62,471 bases of DNA, taken from Succinivibrionaceae bacterium (GTDB lineage: Bacteria; Pseudomonadota; Gammaproteobacteria; Enterobacterales; Succinivibrionaceae). Where the stretch lies: the NCBI GenBank assembly GCA_016284235.1, contig JAEEOK010000009.1:1-62471 (forward strand), read 5' to 3'. Positions 18,700-29,383 of this stretch are shown here, piece by piece. Position 1 is the stretch's first letter; every line of letters begins with the position of its first letter. A program made the position numbers and the translations under genes. The notes under the pieces are model-generated. The model did no database searches and was not told the origin of the DNA. It saw nothing but the letters and a program-made list of their open reading frames with translations.

Positions 18700-20657
18700 T
18701 ACTTGGATACATCCTCAGGAGTAAGATTAAAACCGCCGTTGTCAGAACTGTACAGATCCAGATTGTTTCTGTCATATTCCTTCATAACAGGAATAGTGAC
18801 CTCATCCGGCAGAAGCGGAATACCGCGCTCGTAGCGTTCAAGCTGTTCTGCTCTGAATTTGGTGTACTTGTTGCGTGAAATAGAAGTGTAGGTATCGGGA
18901 TCACGCAGAATCACAGGATGAATGAACACCATAAGATTGCGCTTGTCCTTGCTGGTGGTTGTTGTTCTAAACAGTGCACCTAAAAACGGAATATCTCCGA
19001 GAATAGGAACTTTGGATACCAGCTCCCTTTCCTCCTCACTGATCAGTCCGCCGAGAACTACTGTTTCACCGCTCTTAACCAGCACTGAATTCTTGATATT
19101 TCTCATATTGAAGGTAGGACCGTAATCTGAAGTCGCAGTGGTGCTGTCCACAGATGAAACCTCCTGCTCCATTTCAAGACGGACAGAATCACCCTCATTA
19201 ATCTGCGGTGTAAACTTGAGCTTTGTACCAACCGACTTTCTTTCAACCGTCTTATAGATGTTGCTTGCATCTGAAGACAGGGAACTCTGACTTCCCGTTA
19301 CAACAGGAACCTCCTGACCAACAGTAAATTCCGCCGGCTGATTATCCAGCGTCACAATGGAAGGGGTAGACAGAACATTGCTGCGGTTGTCGGTTCTTAA
19401 AGCTGTAGCCAGACTTAACCAGTTGCCTGAATAAAATCCCATGACACCGCCGTATACGCTGCCTGCAACCGATTGTATGATATCTCCGTTGGCAGCGGCC
19501 GGGAAAAGACTTGCCTGGGCTGAAGTAGCAGAGAAATTTGTTCCGCCTCCTCTGGTGTTTGCCCACTGAACGCCGAGCTGGGCAGCATCAGCGTTTGCAA
19601 TTTCGACAATTATTGCCTCCACATAAACCTGAGCTCTTCTGATATCAAGCTTGGCAATCACATTTTCGATCTGCTGCATCAAGTCAGGCTGCGCATTTAT
19701 GATAATCGAATTCGTTTCCTCATCAGCATAGATGCCGAACTTGATCTTGTTGTTTGTGTTTGCTCCGCTGTTGCCGTTGGCCTTGTCCTTGTCCAGATCA
19801 TTACCCAGCCCGTTTAAGACCTCCACTACATTCTTCGCCTTGGCATACTTCAGATACACAACCTTTGTATTGCCGACATACTCCTGATCCTGATCAAGTC
19901 TGCGGATAAGCTGGATAACTCTCTTTCTTACATTAGGTTCTCCAGACACAACAATGGAGTTTGATCTCTCGTCCGCTTCAATCTTAGGCTTAAGCAGCGT
20001 CGGAGTATTTTTGTTGCGATCATCATTGAGAAGGTTGTTGATAAGACGGACAAGTTCGGCTGCCGAGGCATAACGAACTTTAACTATATCCACATCCTGG
20101 TTGCCCGCCTTGTCAACCCTCTTGACCACATCAATCACGCGGTTAACTACATTGGCCCGGCCGGTAATAATAAGAACATTCGACGGCTCGTAATGAACAA
20201 CATTTCCGCCTTCTGAAAGATCAACCATCTGACGAAGCAGAGGAGAAAGCTCCTTGACTGAAACATTCTCCACAGGAACAACCCGCGCAACCATTTCGGC
20301 ACCCTCGCCTGGATGCTCTTCATCGTAAAGCGGAATACCTACCGCCTTGGCCTTGGCTGACTTAACAACCTTTATAGTCTGATCCCCGACGGGTATCGCC
20401 GTAAGACCGTAAAGTTCAAGAACACTCAGGAAAAACTGATAATACTCTGCATCGTCTAGCACATCATAGCTGCGAATATTAATCTTACCCTTGACAGTGG
20501 GATCAATGACCATATTCTTGTGCAGATTTTTACCAACCGTATTGATAAACTCGGTAATTTCAGTGTTTTTGAAACTTGCCGAATACTGAGCCGCATCAGC
20601 GACACCGTAGCAGCCGAGGATCAGTGCAATTGTTGCTGCGATTTTTGATAATTTCAT
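18699..20657 (-). CDS. gspD: Type II secretion outer-membrane secretin GspD
   Basis: A 652-residue secretin with a cleavable signal peptide (about 1-22, ending ADA). Next come the N0 domain and three N1-N3 repeats (about 120-350), then the secretin beta-barrel with [15 protein letters not shown] near the C-terminus. A Ser/Gly-rich stretch lies in the gate region. It forms the outer-membrane channel for folded exoproteins. No pilotin (GspS) gene is in the window. Confidence 0.97.
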   Translation of the reverse strand: MKLSKIAATIALILGCYGVADAAQYSASFKNTEITEFINTVGKNLHKNMVIDPTVKGKINIRSYDVLDDAEYYQFFLSVLELYGLTAIPVGDQTIKVVKSAKAKAVGIPLYDEEHPGEGAEMVARVVPVENVSVKELSPLLRQMVDLSEGGNVVHYEPSNVLIITGRANVVNRVIDVVKRVDKAGNQDVDIVKVRYASAAELVRLINNLLNDDRNKNTPTLLKPKIEADERSNSIVVSGEPNVRKRVIQLIRRLDQDQEYVGNTKVVYLKYAKAKNVVEVLNGLGNDLDKDKANGNSGANTNNKIKFGIYADEETNSIIINAQPDLMQQIENVIAKLDIRRAQVYVEAIIVEIANADAAQLGVQWANTRGGGTNFSATSAQASLFPAAANGDIIQSVAGSVYGGVMGFYSGNWLSLATALRTDNRSNVLSTPSIVTLDNQPAEFTVGQEVPVVTGSQSSLSSDASNIYKTVERKSVGTKLKFTPQINEGDSVRLEMEQEVSSVDSTTATSDYGPTFNMRNIKNSVLVKSGETVVLGGLISEEERELVSKVPILGDIPFLGALFRTTTTSKDKRNLMVFIHPVILRDPDTYTSISRNKYTKFRAEQLERYERGIPLLPDEVTIPVMKEYDRNNLDLYSSDNGGFNLTPEDVSK

Positions 20658-20682
20658 AATACTGCTTCGCCTTCACGTTAGA

Positions 20683-21657
20683 CTATTTAGAGGCTTCAAT
20701 TTCGCCCAGGTTAATGTATATATTCTCTGTAACACCGCCGCGATCAACGGTTATCTCAAAATTCTGCATGTTTTTATATTCTGCAAACAATTTTTTAGTC
20801 TGTGCGGGATCCGTCAGATCATAACCGTTCACAGAAGTTGCCAGATCATTTTCCCTGAATCCGGCCTTGGTAAAAAGCTCAGGCTTTTTTCCCGGATTAA
20901 GTCTGTAGCCCTTTACAGCCGCACCCTCCTTGACAGGAGAAATGCTGACATAATCCATAAAATCCAGATTGGATGCCGGTGCAGCACTGCCAGGTTTACC
21001 CGGAGCTCCTCCCGGTCTGGACGGAGCATTGCTGCCGGTCGTATTAGGTCTTCTTGCAACCGGAGGAGGAGAAGGAACCTTGTTGTCATCATCAAGAAAG
21101 TAGACATCAATCCTTCCGCTGTTAAAAATCTCCACTCGGTTATCCATAATATGGCTCACCCTTGCCGCCGTGCCCTCAATGGCATCACCCTCGCCGTAAA
21201 GCACTTCTTCATTTCGGTACTGAATAATTACCTGAGACTTGTTACGGTGATCACTGGCCAGAATACCAGTAATAACAAGAGGAAGTTTTACCGGACCGGC
21301 AGGTTTTGCCGGTTTCTGCTCGACTGCGTCAGCTTCTGCCCCCTGCACTCCTGAAGACTGTCCGGATACTCGTGCGGCCATGGACATTTTTTCCGGAATA
21401 ACAGGAAACACTCTGGTTTCGAGAAGATCCTTCAGATAGCTGTGATCCTTCTCCTCCTTGGTCTGAGTCTGCGAGGAAGCAGAACCGCCTCCGCGGTAAT
21501 CAGAAAAGAAAGACCAGAACAGTTTAGCCGAATTGCTTGCAAGAAAGAGAAAGAGGATACAGAAAACGACCCAGGCGTAAACCTTGCAGGTATCAGCATT
21601 TACCCATTTGGATGTTAATGTTTTAATTTTTTCTATATATTCCGCTGTATTTGACAT
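20683..21657 (-). CDS. gspC: Type II secretion protein GspC
   Basis: A 324-residue bitopic inner-membrane protein. It has one membrane helix (about 27-46), the homology-region domain that contacts the secretin N0 (around LPLVITGILASDHRNKS), a Pro/Gly-rich linker (about 195-235) and a C-terminal PDZ domain (KAGFRENDLATSVNGYDLTD). It helps select substrates. The ATG lies 3 bases after the gpsA stop, so the gsp operon seems to be read through from gpsA. Confidence 0.93.
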   Translation of the reverse strand: MSNTAEYIEKIKTLTSKWVNADTCKVYAWVVFCILFLFLASNSAKLFWSFFSDYRGGGSASSQTQTKEEKDHSYLKDLLETRVFPVIPEKMSMAARVSGQSSGVQGAEADAVEQKPAKPAGPVKLPLVITGILASDHRNKSQVIIQYRNEEVLYGEGDAIEGTAARVSHIMDNRVEIFNSGRIDVYFLDDDNKVPSPPPVARRPNTTGSNAPSRPGGAPGKPGSAAPASNLDFMDYVSISPVKEGAAVKGYRLNPGKKPELFTKAGFRENDLATSVNGYDLTDPAQTKKLFAEYKNMQNFEITVDRGGVTENIYINLGEIEASK

Positions 21658-21660
21658 TTT

Positions 21661-22662
21661 TTACTCGCTCTTCTGAGTCCTACTCATCAAATCTACTGCA
21701 GCATCCTTCGGTGATTTATTTTCAAACAGCAAAGCATAGATCTCATCACAGATAGGCATACTTACATTATAACGTCTGGCAAGTTCGCGAACCTCCCTGG
21801 TATTGTAATAACCCTCTGCCACCTGTCCTATTTCCTTCATAGCCTCCTCGGCCGTTTTGCCCTTGCCAAGAGCTATTCCAAGACGTCTGTTTCTTGACTG
21901 GTTGTCTGTACAGGTCAGAACCAGATCACCCATTCCGGACATTCCCATAAATGTTTCCTTCTTAGCACCTATGGCAAGACCGAGTCGCTGTAGTTCGACA
22001 AGTCCTCTGGTAATAAGCGCGGTGCGGGCATTGGCTCCAAAACCAAGTCCGTCAGACACTCCTGCCCCTATAGCAATAACATTCTTGACAGCTCCGCCTA
22101 TCTGAAGTCCAACAAAATCATCATTCGTATAAATTCTGAAGCTGCTGCCGCACATCAATTCAGAAAGTTCAGCTGCAAAATCCGCTTTTGTTGAAGCAAC
22201 AGCAATCACGGTCGGAAGCCCCGAGGCCAGCTCCCTTGCAAACGTAGGTCCGGAAATAATAGCAAGAGGAATATTTTCACCTAAAACCTCTTTTGCCACA
22301 GTTCCTAAGAGTCTTCCAGTGCCGTGTTCAAGTCCTTTTGTAGCCCATACCAGTCTGTGTTTCGGAGTTAAAAAAGGTTTAATGCTGCCAAGCGTTGATC
22401 CGAAAAACATACTCGGCACCACAACCAGCAAAACTTCCGATCCGCTGACAGCCTCTTCTATATTACTGGTAACATAAAGAGAATCGGGTACTTTGATCCC
22501 CGGGAGGTACTTCGTGTTTTCCCGGAATTTTTTTATGTCTTCAACTTCCTCTTTTACAAAACCCCACAGGAGCACCCTGAGACCTTTGCGAGCCAGAGAA
22601 ACCGCCAGTGCTGTTCCATAGGATCCGGAACCAAAAACCGATATATCGTAACTTAAACTCAT
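21661..22662 (-). CDS. gpsA: Glycerol-3-phosphate dehydrogenase [NAD(P)+]
   Basis: A 333-residue cytoplasmic enzyme that reduces dihydroxyacetone phosphate to sn-glycerol 3-phosphate for phospholipid synthesis. The dinucleotide motif GSGSYGTA is at 11-18; ISGPTFARE and the catalytic-lysine stretch [12 protein letters not shown] follow. The ATG at 22662 is favoured; a TTG at 22680 is in frame but nearly at the transcription start. In E. coli gpsA follows secB directly. Here a 5.3-kb glycosidase gene separates them. Confidence 0.97.
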   Translation of the reverse strand: MSLSYDISVFGSGSYGTALAVSLARKGLRVLLWGFVKEEVEDIKKFRENTKYLPGIKVPDSLYVTSNIEEAVSGSEVLLVVVPSMFFGSTLGSIKPFLTPKHRLVWATKGLEHGTGRLLGTVAKEVLGENIPLAIISGPTFARELASGLPTVIAVASTKADFAAELSELMCGSSFRIYTNDDFVGLQIGGAVKNVIAIGAGVSDGLGFGANARTALITRGLVELQRLGLAIGAKKETFMGMSGMGDLVLTCTDNQSRNRRLGIALGKGKTAEEAMKEIGQVAEGYYNTREVRELARRYNVSMPICDEIYALLFENKSPKDAAVDLMSRTQKSE

Positions 22663-22693
22663 CTGCTGATACTTAAACAAAAAAATATGAGTG

Positions 22694-22722
22694 ATTATAT
22701 TTCACGACTTGATCCGGTTCAA
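22694..22722 (-). promoter_or_regulatory. Sigma-70 promoter of gpsA and probably the gsp operon
   Basis: Minus strand: TTGAAC (22717-22722), a 17-base spacer and TATAAT (22694-22699), giving a very short leader before the gpsA ATG at 22662. With no terminator between gpsA and gspC, this may also drive type II secretion. The rest of 22723-22960 is AT-rich with no gene visible. Confidence 0.65.
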
Positions 22723-22963
22723 TTTTTTATGCATTTTGGTGAATAATTAGTATAACTAACTCACAGATCCTGTATTCCCAAACTGCACTTAATTTGAGTT
22801 TACAGCTCTTTTAGTCAGCATACTAAATTAAATTAAATTTAATTAATTCAAACTGCACGCCCATTCTCTTCCTCTTTAAAATACTAAATATCTCAAATTC
22901 CTGCCGCGGCGATAAAAATTTCATCAAATACAATCACATGATAGTCTCTGTCCAAAAGGAGAC

Positions 22964-22993
22964 AAAAAAAAAGAGTCCGGATTAACCGGACTC
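22964..22993 (-). terminator. Rho-independent terminator after the GH57-like gene
   Basis: Minus strand: GAGTCCGG pairs with CCGGACTC around a 5-base loop, then a run of about nine T. It lies about 35 bases past the stop of the glycosidase gene. Confidence 0.92.
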
Positions 22994-23028
22994 CTCACAG
23001 AAATTACCTAATTAAATCACACTGAAAT

Positions 23029-26000
23029 TTACTCAGCCTCCAGGCTCCAGGTAAGATTTGCATCGTTTACAACGAGAACATAGTTACCGACCTGACTGAT
23101 CGCCACGTCACGGCAGGTTGATTCGTTGCTGCAGAGAGTATTGCTTCCTGCATCACCCCATACAGTTCCGGACCAGCCTTCAGAATCAGTAATCTTGAAG
23201 CGCTGAGGACCGTTGCTGTCTGCAGCTCCAGTCAGTACCAGACTGATTCTCCATGTACCAGTTGAGGAATCATATGTCATGGCATCATGAGTCCAGCTGT
23301 TGGTTGTACCGGCATAGTACATGGCACTGTGTGTCGGAGCAATGTAAACATCAGTAACGTTCACTGTCATAGGATAGGTCACATCATACACACCGTCAGA
23401 AACGGTCAGCTTGACAGCATATGTACCATTCTTAGCGTAGGTATGGGTCGGATTCTCTTCATTTGAAGTTGAATTATCACCAAAGTCCCAGCTGTAGGTA
23501 AGCTTGTCACCATCGGCATCCGTAGACTTGTTGGTAAATTTCACAACCTTCTTATTGACAGAGGATGCAAAACTTGCGACAGGTGCATGGTTACTGCCTC
23601 CAAGACTTTCAAGCTTCCATGTCATATCTGTATCAAATACGGAAAGTTTGTACTCACCCATTTCTGAAATGATTACATCACCGCATGACTGCTTGTTGTC
23701 GCAAAGCTTGTTGCCGCCCGCCGTTCCATATACTGAACCCTGCTCCCAGTCTGAAGTGGTAGTAACCTTGAAGCGCTGAGGTCCGTTGCTGTCACCTTCA
23801 CCGGTAAGATTAAGCATGATTTCCCATGCGCCGGTTACGGTATTGAAGGTCATCGGATCAAAGGACCAGCCGTTTGTAGATCCTGCAAAGTACAGAGAAC
23901 TGAGAACTGGTGTATAGGTTCCGCCGTTTGTAACGGTCACTTCCTTGGATTTGGTTGATTTAGCTGTTCCATCATTTACAGTCAGGGTTACTGTATATGT
24001 ACCACTGGCAGCATAACTGTGTGTCACAGTTGCAGCGGTAGAACCACTGTTGTCGCCGAAATCCCAGGCATATGTGAGGTTGTCGCCGTCGGCATCCGTA
24101 GACTTGCTTGAGAATTTAGCTTTCAGACCTGAAGTCTTATATGCAAATTCAGCTACAGGAGCAGTGTTAGCCAGCTTCTTCAGACTCCATGTTAAAGCAG
24201 AGTCATTAACAGTCAATCTGTAGGATCCCTTCTGAGTAATCAGAATATCACCACAGGTGCTTGTCTTGCAAAGTTTGCTACTTCCGCCGTCACCGTAGAA
24301 CACGCCCTTTCCGTCAGAAGTGGTTGACAGCTTGAAACGCTGAGAGCCGTCATTGTCGCCTTTGCCTGTAAGGGTCAGATCAATTGTCCACTCATCTGTA
24401 TCCGGGTTATAAACCATCTGGTTATATGACCAGTTGTTTGTTGTTCCCGTAAAGAAGAGATTTGGAAGATCCTTGGTGAAAGCACCAGCCGGCTCAACTA
24501 CAACAGTAACGTCTGCTGTTGCTGAGGCACCCTTGGAATCGGTGGCTGTAACAGTATAGGTATGTGTTCCAACTGCAGGTTTAACCTTAATCTTTGGACC
24601 AGTCTTTCCATTGTTCCACTTCAGCGTTACCTCGTCACCCTCAGGATCCGATGTTTTAGCATACAGAACTATCTTTGATCCTTCATAGATAGGTGCCACA
24701 GCCTTGGTGTACGCTTTAACCTTCGGAGGCAGATTGTCAACTACATTGATAACAACGGAGGTCTTGGATGAAAGTCCCTTATCATCAGTCACCTTCAGAA
24801 CATATTTTGTTGTCTTTTTCGGTTTAACCTTGATTGTAGGGGTTGTAGCACCTGTATTCCACTTGTACGCAACTATAGTTCCGTCAGAATCAGTAGACTT
24901 GGATCCATCAAGCAATACCTTGCTGCCGAGTTTGATTGTGGTTGCACTCGGCTCGATAACAGCCTTTGGAGCCTTGTTGGCCACAACCTTGACAGTTACA
25001 GTGGTCTTTGCCGTTGCACCCTTGTCATCCTTGACCTTCAAAGAATATTTTGTGGTTTCCGTTGGTTTGACTGTAATAGCCGCGGTTTTGGCACCGGTGC
25101 TCCACTTGTACGCAACAATGGAACCGTCAGGATCATAGGATGCAGATCCGTCAAGTTTAACCTTATCACCAGCCGTGATCTTAACAGTAGTACCGTTGCT
25201 GATCTTGGCTACAGGAGCCTTGTTTGTCACTGGTGGAGGAGGCTCGTCCCCGCCATCCGGAGCTCCGGAGGAGAGAGAAGTTCCGTCTACCTTGTAGGTG
25301 CCCAGATCATTGACCACAAAGTTGCCGCCGGCTGATGTCTTGTACCATGTGTTCGCACAGTCGTTGAACAGGAATTCCATTCCTGTTGCGTCCCCTTCAA
25401 ACTCCATCTCCTTGACAAACCAGCCGTCCTTGTAGGCGGTCATGGCTACTCCCGGTGGAGTTGTCCATCCGCCGTCTGCTGTAGCCGGAAGCGGACGGTA
25501 GTGTACACATACCTTGCTTCCTGATGCTGGTTTGAAGTAGACAGTAGCTGCCGGAACGATATCTGAAGGTTTGCCCTCGGTATAGGTTCCTGTTGCTTCA
25601 TCTATCGTATAAACGCCGGCTGACAGACATGGTGCTCTCTTAGGGAAGTATGCACTGCCGCTTGTGCTCAGCAGCTTCACATCAGCGCAGCTGTTGTCAC
25701 GGTTGTACTCAATTGTACCCTTGAAGTAGACGCTGCTCTTTCCCTCAACCTTCTTCAGATACTTGGTCGACCATTCACCTGTTCCTGAATCCTTGTACTC
25801 AAGTGAAACTCCATCGGCCTTCTGATCGGATGGTTTGGCATATACGGTTACAGAATCTGTTACTACCACACTGCCGTCGGTTATGAACATGTGAGTTCCG
25901 TTGATGTCTCCGTCAACATCCTCTATCAGTCCGTCTGCAGTGCTTCTGTACTTGCCTGCTCCTACATATACGGACTGGATTTCGCTTCGGGTTACATTGC

Positions 26001-28317
26001 CCTTGGTATCCGTTGCCTCCATGTAGTAGTCCACCAGCTGATCCCTGTAGTCGCTGATATATGCGTAGTAGGTATCGCCTATCTTCTTGGCCGGTACGGT
26101 CTCCATAACCTTGGCATTGTCGGATACCTGCCACGGCACTCCGTTGATTACCGATGAAAGATCTCTCTTCTTGGTATCATACGTCTTCCATTCTCCTACC
26201 TGCTTTGGATTGCAGTTTGCAACTCCTGCATGGGCTGCCGGATCATATACTCGCGGAGCAATGTCTGTCGGTGACATTCTCTTGTCCTTGTGTGCACGAA
26301 CCTTCACCTTGACATCTGCTATTCCGCTTACGTCATATGCATATGTATAAATTGCAAATACGTTGTCTGCATGAACCGCCGTCCAGCCTTCCGCCTTTGA
26401 TGCGTTGGCACTTCCTGGATTGTACGGATAACGCTGCACCCACCACATGGATGGTCCGGTGCGATCCTTTGCTATGTTTTTCTTTACATAAGGCTCTGTA
26501 AAATACAGTGACTGGTTGAAACCGAGTGTAGGCTTGACGTTGTCATCGGTATTTTCATCATAGTAACCGAAACCTGAGTCAATGGATGATATCAGGAAAT
26601 ACCAGCCGAGTTCTGCCGGATTTGCTCCGCCCTTGTAGTCATTGCTTGCATCACCCTTGACCGGGAATGAGAACATGTACGGATTCAGCTGATTGCCTGC
26701 ATATGTAACCTGCTTCTCGGCATCGGTCTTCGGTGACCAGTAGTTCGGATGGGCATCAAGCCAAATCTGCTCCGCTGTCTCTGCATAGTTGATTGCCGCC
26801 TGCAGCAGTGCAAAGTTTCTTTCCAGATAATGGTAGCCGTACTCCATTGATACTACATGACCAAACGGTGTTCCGCTGTGATTGGTCGGTACGGAAAGCT
26901 CGGTTCCCATGGCCTTGTTGAAATCGGCCATCTGTCCCTTCCAGATACCCATCGGAATGTGCCAGTGGTACCAGGTCGGATCTGACGATGAATCGCGGGT
27001 GTCCACCCATGAACCGTCCTGTACGTGCTGTATATCATTTGCCGGTATCGGATATGCCTTGAGATATTCCTGAACACCCATACCTACTACGCCGGCTGTT
27101 GAATACTCATCTCCGGATGCCAGCCATGTGCCGATGGAGCCTGCACGGCCCTCTCCGTTATCACCGTCATGGGCGATAACAAAATACATGGTTCTTCCGT
27201 TGGCATCCTTTTCATAGCTCGGACGGTCGATTTCATTGGATGCTGTTGCTATTCCTTCCCAGCCCTCAAGCCATGAACCGTTCTGATCCACAGGAATACC
27301 TGCTATCTTTGAAACCTCTGCCGTCTCCGGATCTACATACTGAACCCAGTGCGGAATATCACAGAACGGGAATTTATTCAGAATGGTCTGCTGCTCATGA
27401 GCCATGCCTACATGCTCCCAGCCGCCCTGTTCATAGGTGTTCTGGAGATCTGCACGGTTTGGCGGTGATACGATGGTATCAAATGCCGGATTCTTGTAAT
27501 TGAACGGATAGTCTCTCAGTGCACGCGAAAAATGGTTGTTTCCCATTACCGACCATTCGATTCCCAGTTTCTTCAGGGTCGGAATAAGTCTCTCTGAGAA
27601 GCCCAGCTCTGTCGGGAAAAAGCCCTTTGACGATTTGAACTGAGAACCCAGGAAGTAGTCCTGCTGCAGTGTTACGTTCTGATATATCAAATCCTTGAGG
27701 AAATATTTCGGTCCTACCAGCGGTCCCATGGAATGGTGACCGGTGAAGTGTATCGGATCAAGTGCATTGAAACCGTTGGTTGTCTTTAATACACCTACTG
27801 TTGATTTCCAGTCCTTCGACCAGCCGAGAGGATAAAATCCGTTGAATGATCCCCTTTCTGCAAAATCCTGCACGTTGTTGATAACCGCTGCAGACATGGT
27901 TACATGGGTCTGACTCATCGGATGACGATCATGATTTGCCCAGGCTGTCTGTGCCGGCCATACGGTGTATGCGTTCTGCTTTGCATCTCTCATGTAATAC
28001 TGCTCCAGATTATCATGAGGCATCGGTGCACCGGACGGAAGGAAGAATGTATATCCTGCCGGAGGATTGGTCTTGATTTCAAGGGCTCCACCGTCATAGG
28101 TGTAGCGAATCGGACCTCCTACAGGTGTGGAATCGTAGGTGTTCACATCATAATACGGCCAGAAGTTAGGCATATGATTGTGATATATGTGAGTGGCAGC
28201 TATTGTTGCGCTGGCCTCAGGAATTCCGACTGCTCCCATTGTCGCGGCGAGTGCTACGCCTACAGCAACATTGACGGCAGATCGCTTGAATTTCTTACTC
28301 GGTGTGTAAAAGTGCAT
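23029..28317 (-). CDS. Secreted multimodular GH57-like glycosidase with starch-binding-type and PKD modules
   Basis: A 1762-residue exported protein. Residues 1-37 are a signal peptide ending EASA. The catalytic part follows, with HIYHNHMPNF (43-52) resembling GH57 motif 1 and FFPTELGFSERL around Glu237, where the GH57 nucleophile is expected, plus AHDGDNGEG near 380. Next come an Ig-like region (about 660-900) and a CBM25-like module (about 920-1010, VYFKPASGSKVCVHYRP). Three PKD-like domains follow (about 1031-1280). Finally, three copies of a roughly 100-residue Cys-containing module with the motif YFAGTTNxW (about 1280-1380, 1463-1567, 1657-1762) alternate with two more PKD domains. There is no anchor, so it is a likely type II secretion substrate. 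Alpha-glucan specificity is inferred from the modules. CGGAGA precedes the ATG. Confidence 0.8.
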   Translation of the reverse strand: MHFYTPSKKFKRSAVNVAVGVALAATMGAVGIPEASATIAATHIYHNHMPNFWPYYDVNTYDSTPVGGPIRYTYDGGALEIKTNPPAGYTFFLPSGAPMPHDNLEQYYMRDAKQNAYTVWPAQTAWANHDRHPMSQTHVTMSAAVINNVQDFAERGSFNGFYPLGWSKDWKSTVGVLKTTNGFNALDPIHFTGHHSMGPLVGPKYFLKDLIYQNVTLQQDYFLGSQFKSSKGFFPTELGFSERLIPTLKKLGIEWSVMGNNHFSRALRDYPFNYKNPAFDTIVSPPNRADLQNTYEQGGWEHVGMAHEQQTILNKFPFCDIPHWVQYVDPETAEVSKIAGIPVDQNGSWLEGWEGIATASNEIDRPSYEKDANGRTMYFVIAHDGDNGEGRAGSIGTWLASGDEYSTAGVVGMGVQEYLKAYPIPANDIQHVQDGSWVDTRDSSSDPTWYHWHIPMGIWKGQMADFNKAMGTELSVPTNHSGTPFGHVVSMEYGYHYLERNFALLQAAINYAETAEQIWLDAHPNYWSPKTDAEKQVTYAGNQLNPYMFSFPVKGDASNDYKGGANPAELGWYFLISSIDSGFGYYDENTDDNVKPTLGFNQSLYFTEPYVKKNIAKDRTGPSMWWVQRYPYNPGSANASKAEGWTAVHADNVFAIYTYAYDVSGIADVKVKVRAHKDKRMSPTDIAPRVYDPAAHAGVANCNPKQVGEWKTYDTKKRDLSSVINGVPWQVSDNAKVMETVPAKKIGDTYYAYISDYRDQLVDYYMEATDTKGNVTRSEIQSVYVGAGKYRSTADGLIEDVDGDINGTHMFITDGSVVVTDSVTVYAKPSDQKADGVSLEYKDSGTGEWSTKYLKKVEGKSSVYFKGTIEYNRDNSCADVKLLSTSGSAYFPKRAPCLSAGVYTIDEATGTYTEGKPSDIVPAATVYFKPASGSKVCVHYRPLPATADGGWTTPPGVAMTAYKDGWFVKEMEFEGDATGMEFLFNDCANTWYKTSAGGNFVVNDLGTYKVDGTSLSSGAPDGGDEPPPPVTNKAPVAKISNGTTVKITAGDKVKLDGSASYDPDGSIVAYKWSTGAKTAAITVKPTETTKYSLKVKDDKGATAKTTVTVKVVANKAPKAVIEPSATTIKLGSKVLLDGSKSTDSDGTIVAYKWNTGATTPTIKVKPKKTTKYVLKVTDDKGLSSKTSVVINVVDNLPPKVKAYTKAVAPIYEGSKIVLYAKTSDPEGDEVTLKWNNGKTGPKIKVKPAVGTHTYTVTATDSKGASATADVTVVVEPAGAFTKDLPNLFFTGTTNNWSYNQMVYNPDTDEWTIDLTLTGKGDNDGSQRFKLSTTSDGKGVFYGDGGSSKLCKTSTCGDILITQKGSYRLTVNDSALTWSLKKLANTAPVAEFAYKTSGLKAKFSSKSTDADGDNLTYAWDFGDNSGSTAATVTHSYAASGTYTVTLTVNDGTAKSTKSKEVTVTNGGTYTPVLSSLYFAGSTNGWSFDPMTFNTVTGAWEIMLNLTGEGDSNGPQRFKVTTTSDWEQGSVYGTAGGNKLCDNKQSCGDVIISEMGEYKLSVFDTDMTWKLESLGGSNHAPVASFASSVNKKVVKFTNKSTDADGDKLTYSWDFGDNSTSNEENPTHTYAKNGTYAVKLTVSDGVYDVTYPMTVNVTDVYIAPTHSAMYYAGTTNSWTHDAMTYDSSTGTWRISLVLTGAADSNGPQRFKITDSEGWSGTVWGDAGSNTLCSNESTCRDVAISQVGNYVLVVNDANLTWSLEAE

Positions 28318-28715
28318 TTTTATCTCCGAAAGGATTCATTTGATAACGATAAAAAATGGCTGAATCAGCCTAGCGGATATAATGCAACCGTTATGAACAA
28401 AAGTTAAACATAATTGATTTTTAATAATCAAAAATGATAATCTGTTCACATTACAATCAAAATCAAAAAATAATTTTTTTTACAGAACCGATTTCTAAAA
28501 AATTTTATTTTAAAGGCAGAATACTCCGTCATCTCAAGCTTTTTTTTCAAAAACAAAACTCGTTTTGACAGATATATGTGAGCTAACCATTGTCATGAAT
28601 AAAGCAGTCTAGTACAAAAACAGTATAAAAAACACCCGACTTATTTTAAGCATATTAATTGCACAATCTATTTTGAAAATAGCCTGTTTTAAATCCCTAA
28701 TGGTAGAAAGTCAGC
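28318..28715. other. AT-rich upstream region of the GH57-like gene, possible CRP-type site
   Basis: This non-coding stretch lies between the glycosidase start and the secB terminator. TGATAATCTGTTCACA (28435-28450) has one perfect half (TGTGA on the minus strand) and one weak half of a CRP site. TTGATT/AATCAA (28414-28431) is a 6-base inverted repeat beside it. A CRP link would suit a starch enzyme, but neither site is strong and I could not fix a clear -35/-10 pair. Confidence 0.3.
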
Positions 28716-28750
28716 AAAAAAAAAAGATCTGCACAGCTAAAGCACAGATC
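28716..28750 (-). terminator. Rho-independent terminator after secB
   Basis: Minus strand: GATCTG pairs with CAGATC around a 13-base loop (the stem can extend by further pairs) and is followed by ten T. It lies about 45 bases after the secB stop and separates the secB transcript from the glycosidase gene. Confidence 0.9.
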
Positions 28751-28792
28751 CTTTACTTTATAAAATAGGAATAAATATTATCCGGTCAACAA

Positions 28793-29305
28793 TTAATTAT
28801 TGGCTGGGGCTGGTGCCTCTGAACCTGCAGCTGCATCCTTGGCAAGCTGTTCCTGCTCCTGTCTTATCTTCTGATCAAACAGAAGTTCAAAATTTACAGG
28901 TGGAAGAATAACTGGAGGGAAACCGCCGTCTGCTGTCATTGACGAAACTCTCTCGCTTGCATATGGGAAAAGAATCGTAGGAGCTACAGCCTCAAGAGCA
29001 TGACGGAGATTGATATCATCCATGCGTACTGTAAATACACCTGCATACTTAACTTCACATACGAAGTAGGTCTTTTTCTCATCTTCCGCATCTTTGCATG
29101 TTGCAGTTACGCGAACAGTAGAGCAGTAAGTATCCTCATCAACGTCAACCTTTTTAGTATCCAATCCAAAATCTACAGTCAGAGCTGGCTTATACTGCTG
29201 AACGAAAACTTCAGGAGATACCGGTGACTCAAAGGAGACATCCTTCAAAAAAATTTTCTTAATTTCAAATGGATTCTTCTGGTTATTATTAGCTTCTTCG
29301 GCCAT
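28793..29305 (-). CDS. secB: Protein-export chaperone SecB
   Basis: A 170-residue cytoplasmic chaperone that keeps preproteins unfolded and passes them to SecA. It shows the family stretches IKKIFLKDVSFESP, LFPYASERVSSMTADGGFPP and LPPVNFELLF, and an acidic, Ala-rich tail. In E. coli the order is yibN-grxC-secB-gpsA; here grxC is missing between yibN and secB, and gpsA is displaced by the glycosidase gene. Confidence 0.97.
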   Translation of the reverse strand: MAEEANNNQKNPFEIKKIFLKDVSFESPVSPEVFVQQYKPALTVDFGLDTKKVDVDEDTYCSTVRVTATCKDAEDEKKTYFVCEVKYAGVFTVRMDDINLRHALEAVAPTILFPYASERVSSMTADGGFPPVILPPVNFELLFDQKIRQEQEQLAKDAAAGSEAPAPANN

Positions 29306-29383
29306 TTTACATTCCTTTTACAAATCGTAAAGTAAACAAAAAAAACAAGTCAGCGGAATACCACTGACAAATAATCTGCGACT

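Noticed and set aside
10389-21657. The gsp cluster as a type IV pilus or second MSHA locus
   Set aside because: GspC with PDZ domain, calcium-loop GspG and gspK-L-M-N order are specific to type II secretion.
28414-28431. TTGATT/AATCAA as an FNR site
   Set aside because: The spacer between the half-sites is 6-8 bases rather than 4, in a very AT-rich region where such repeats are expected.
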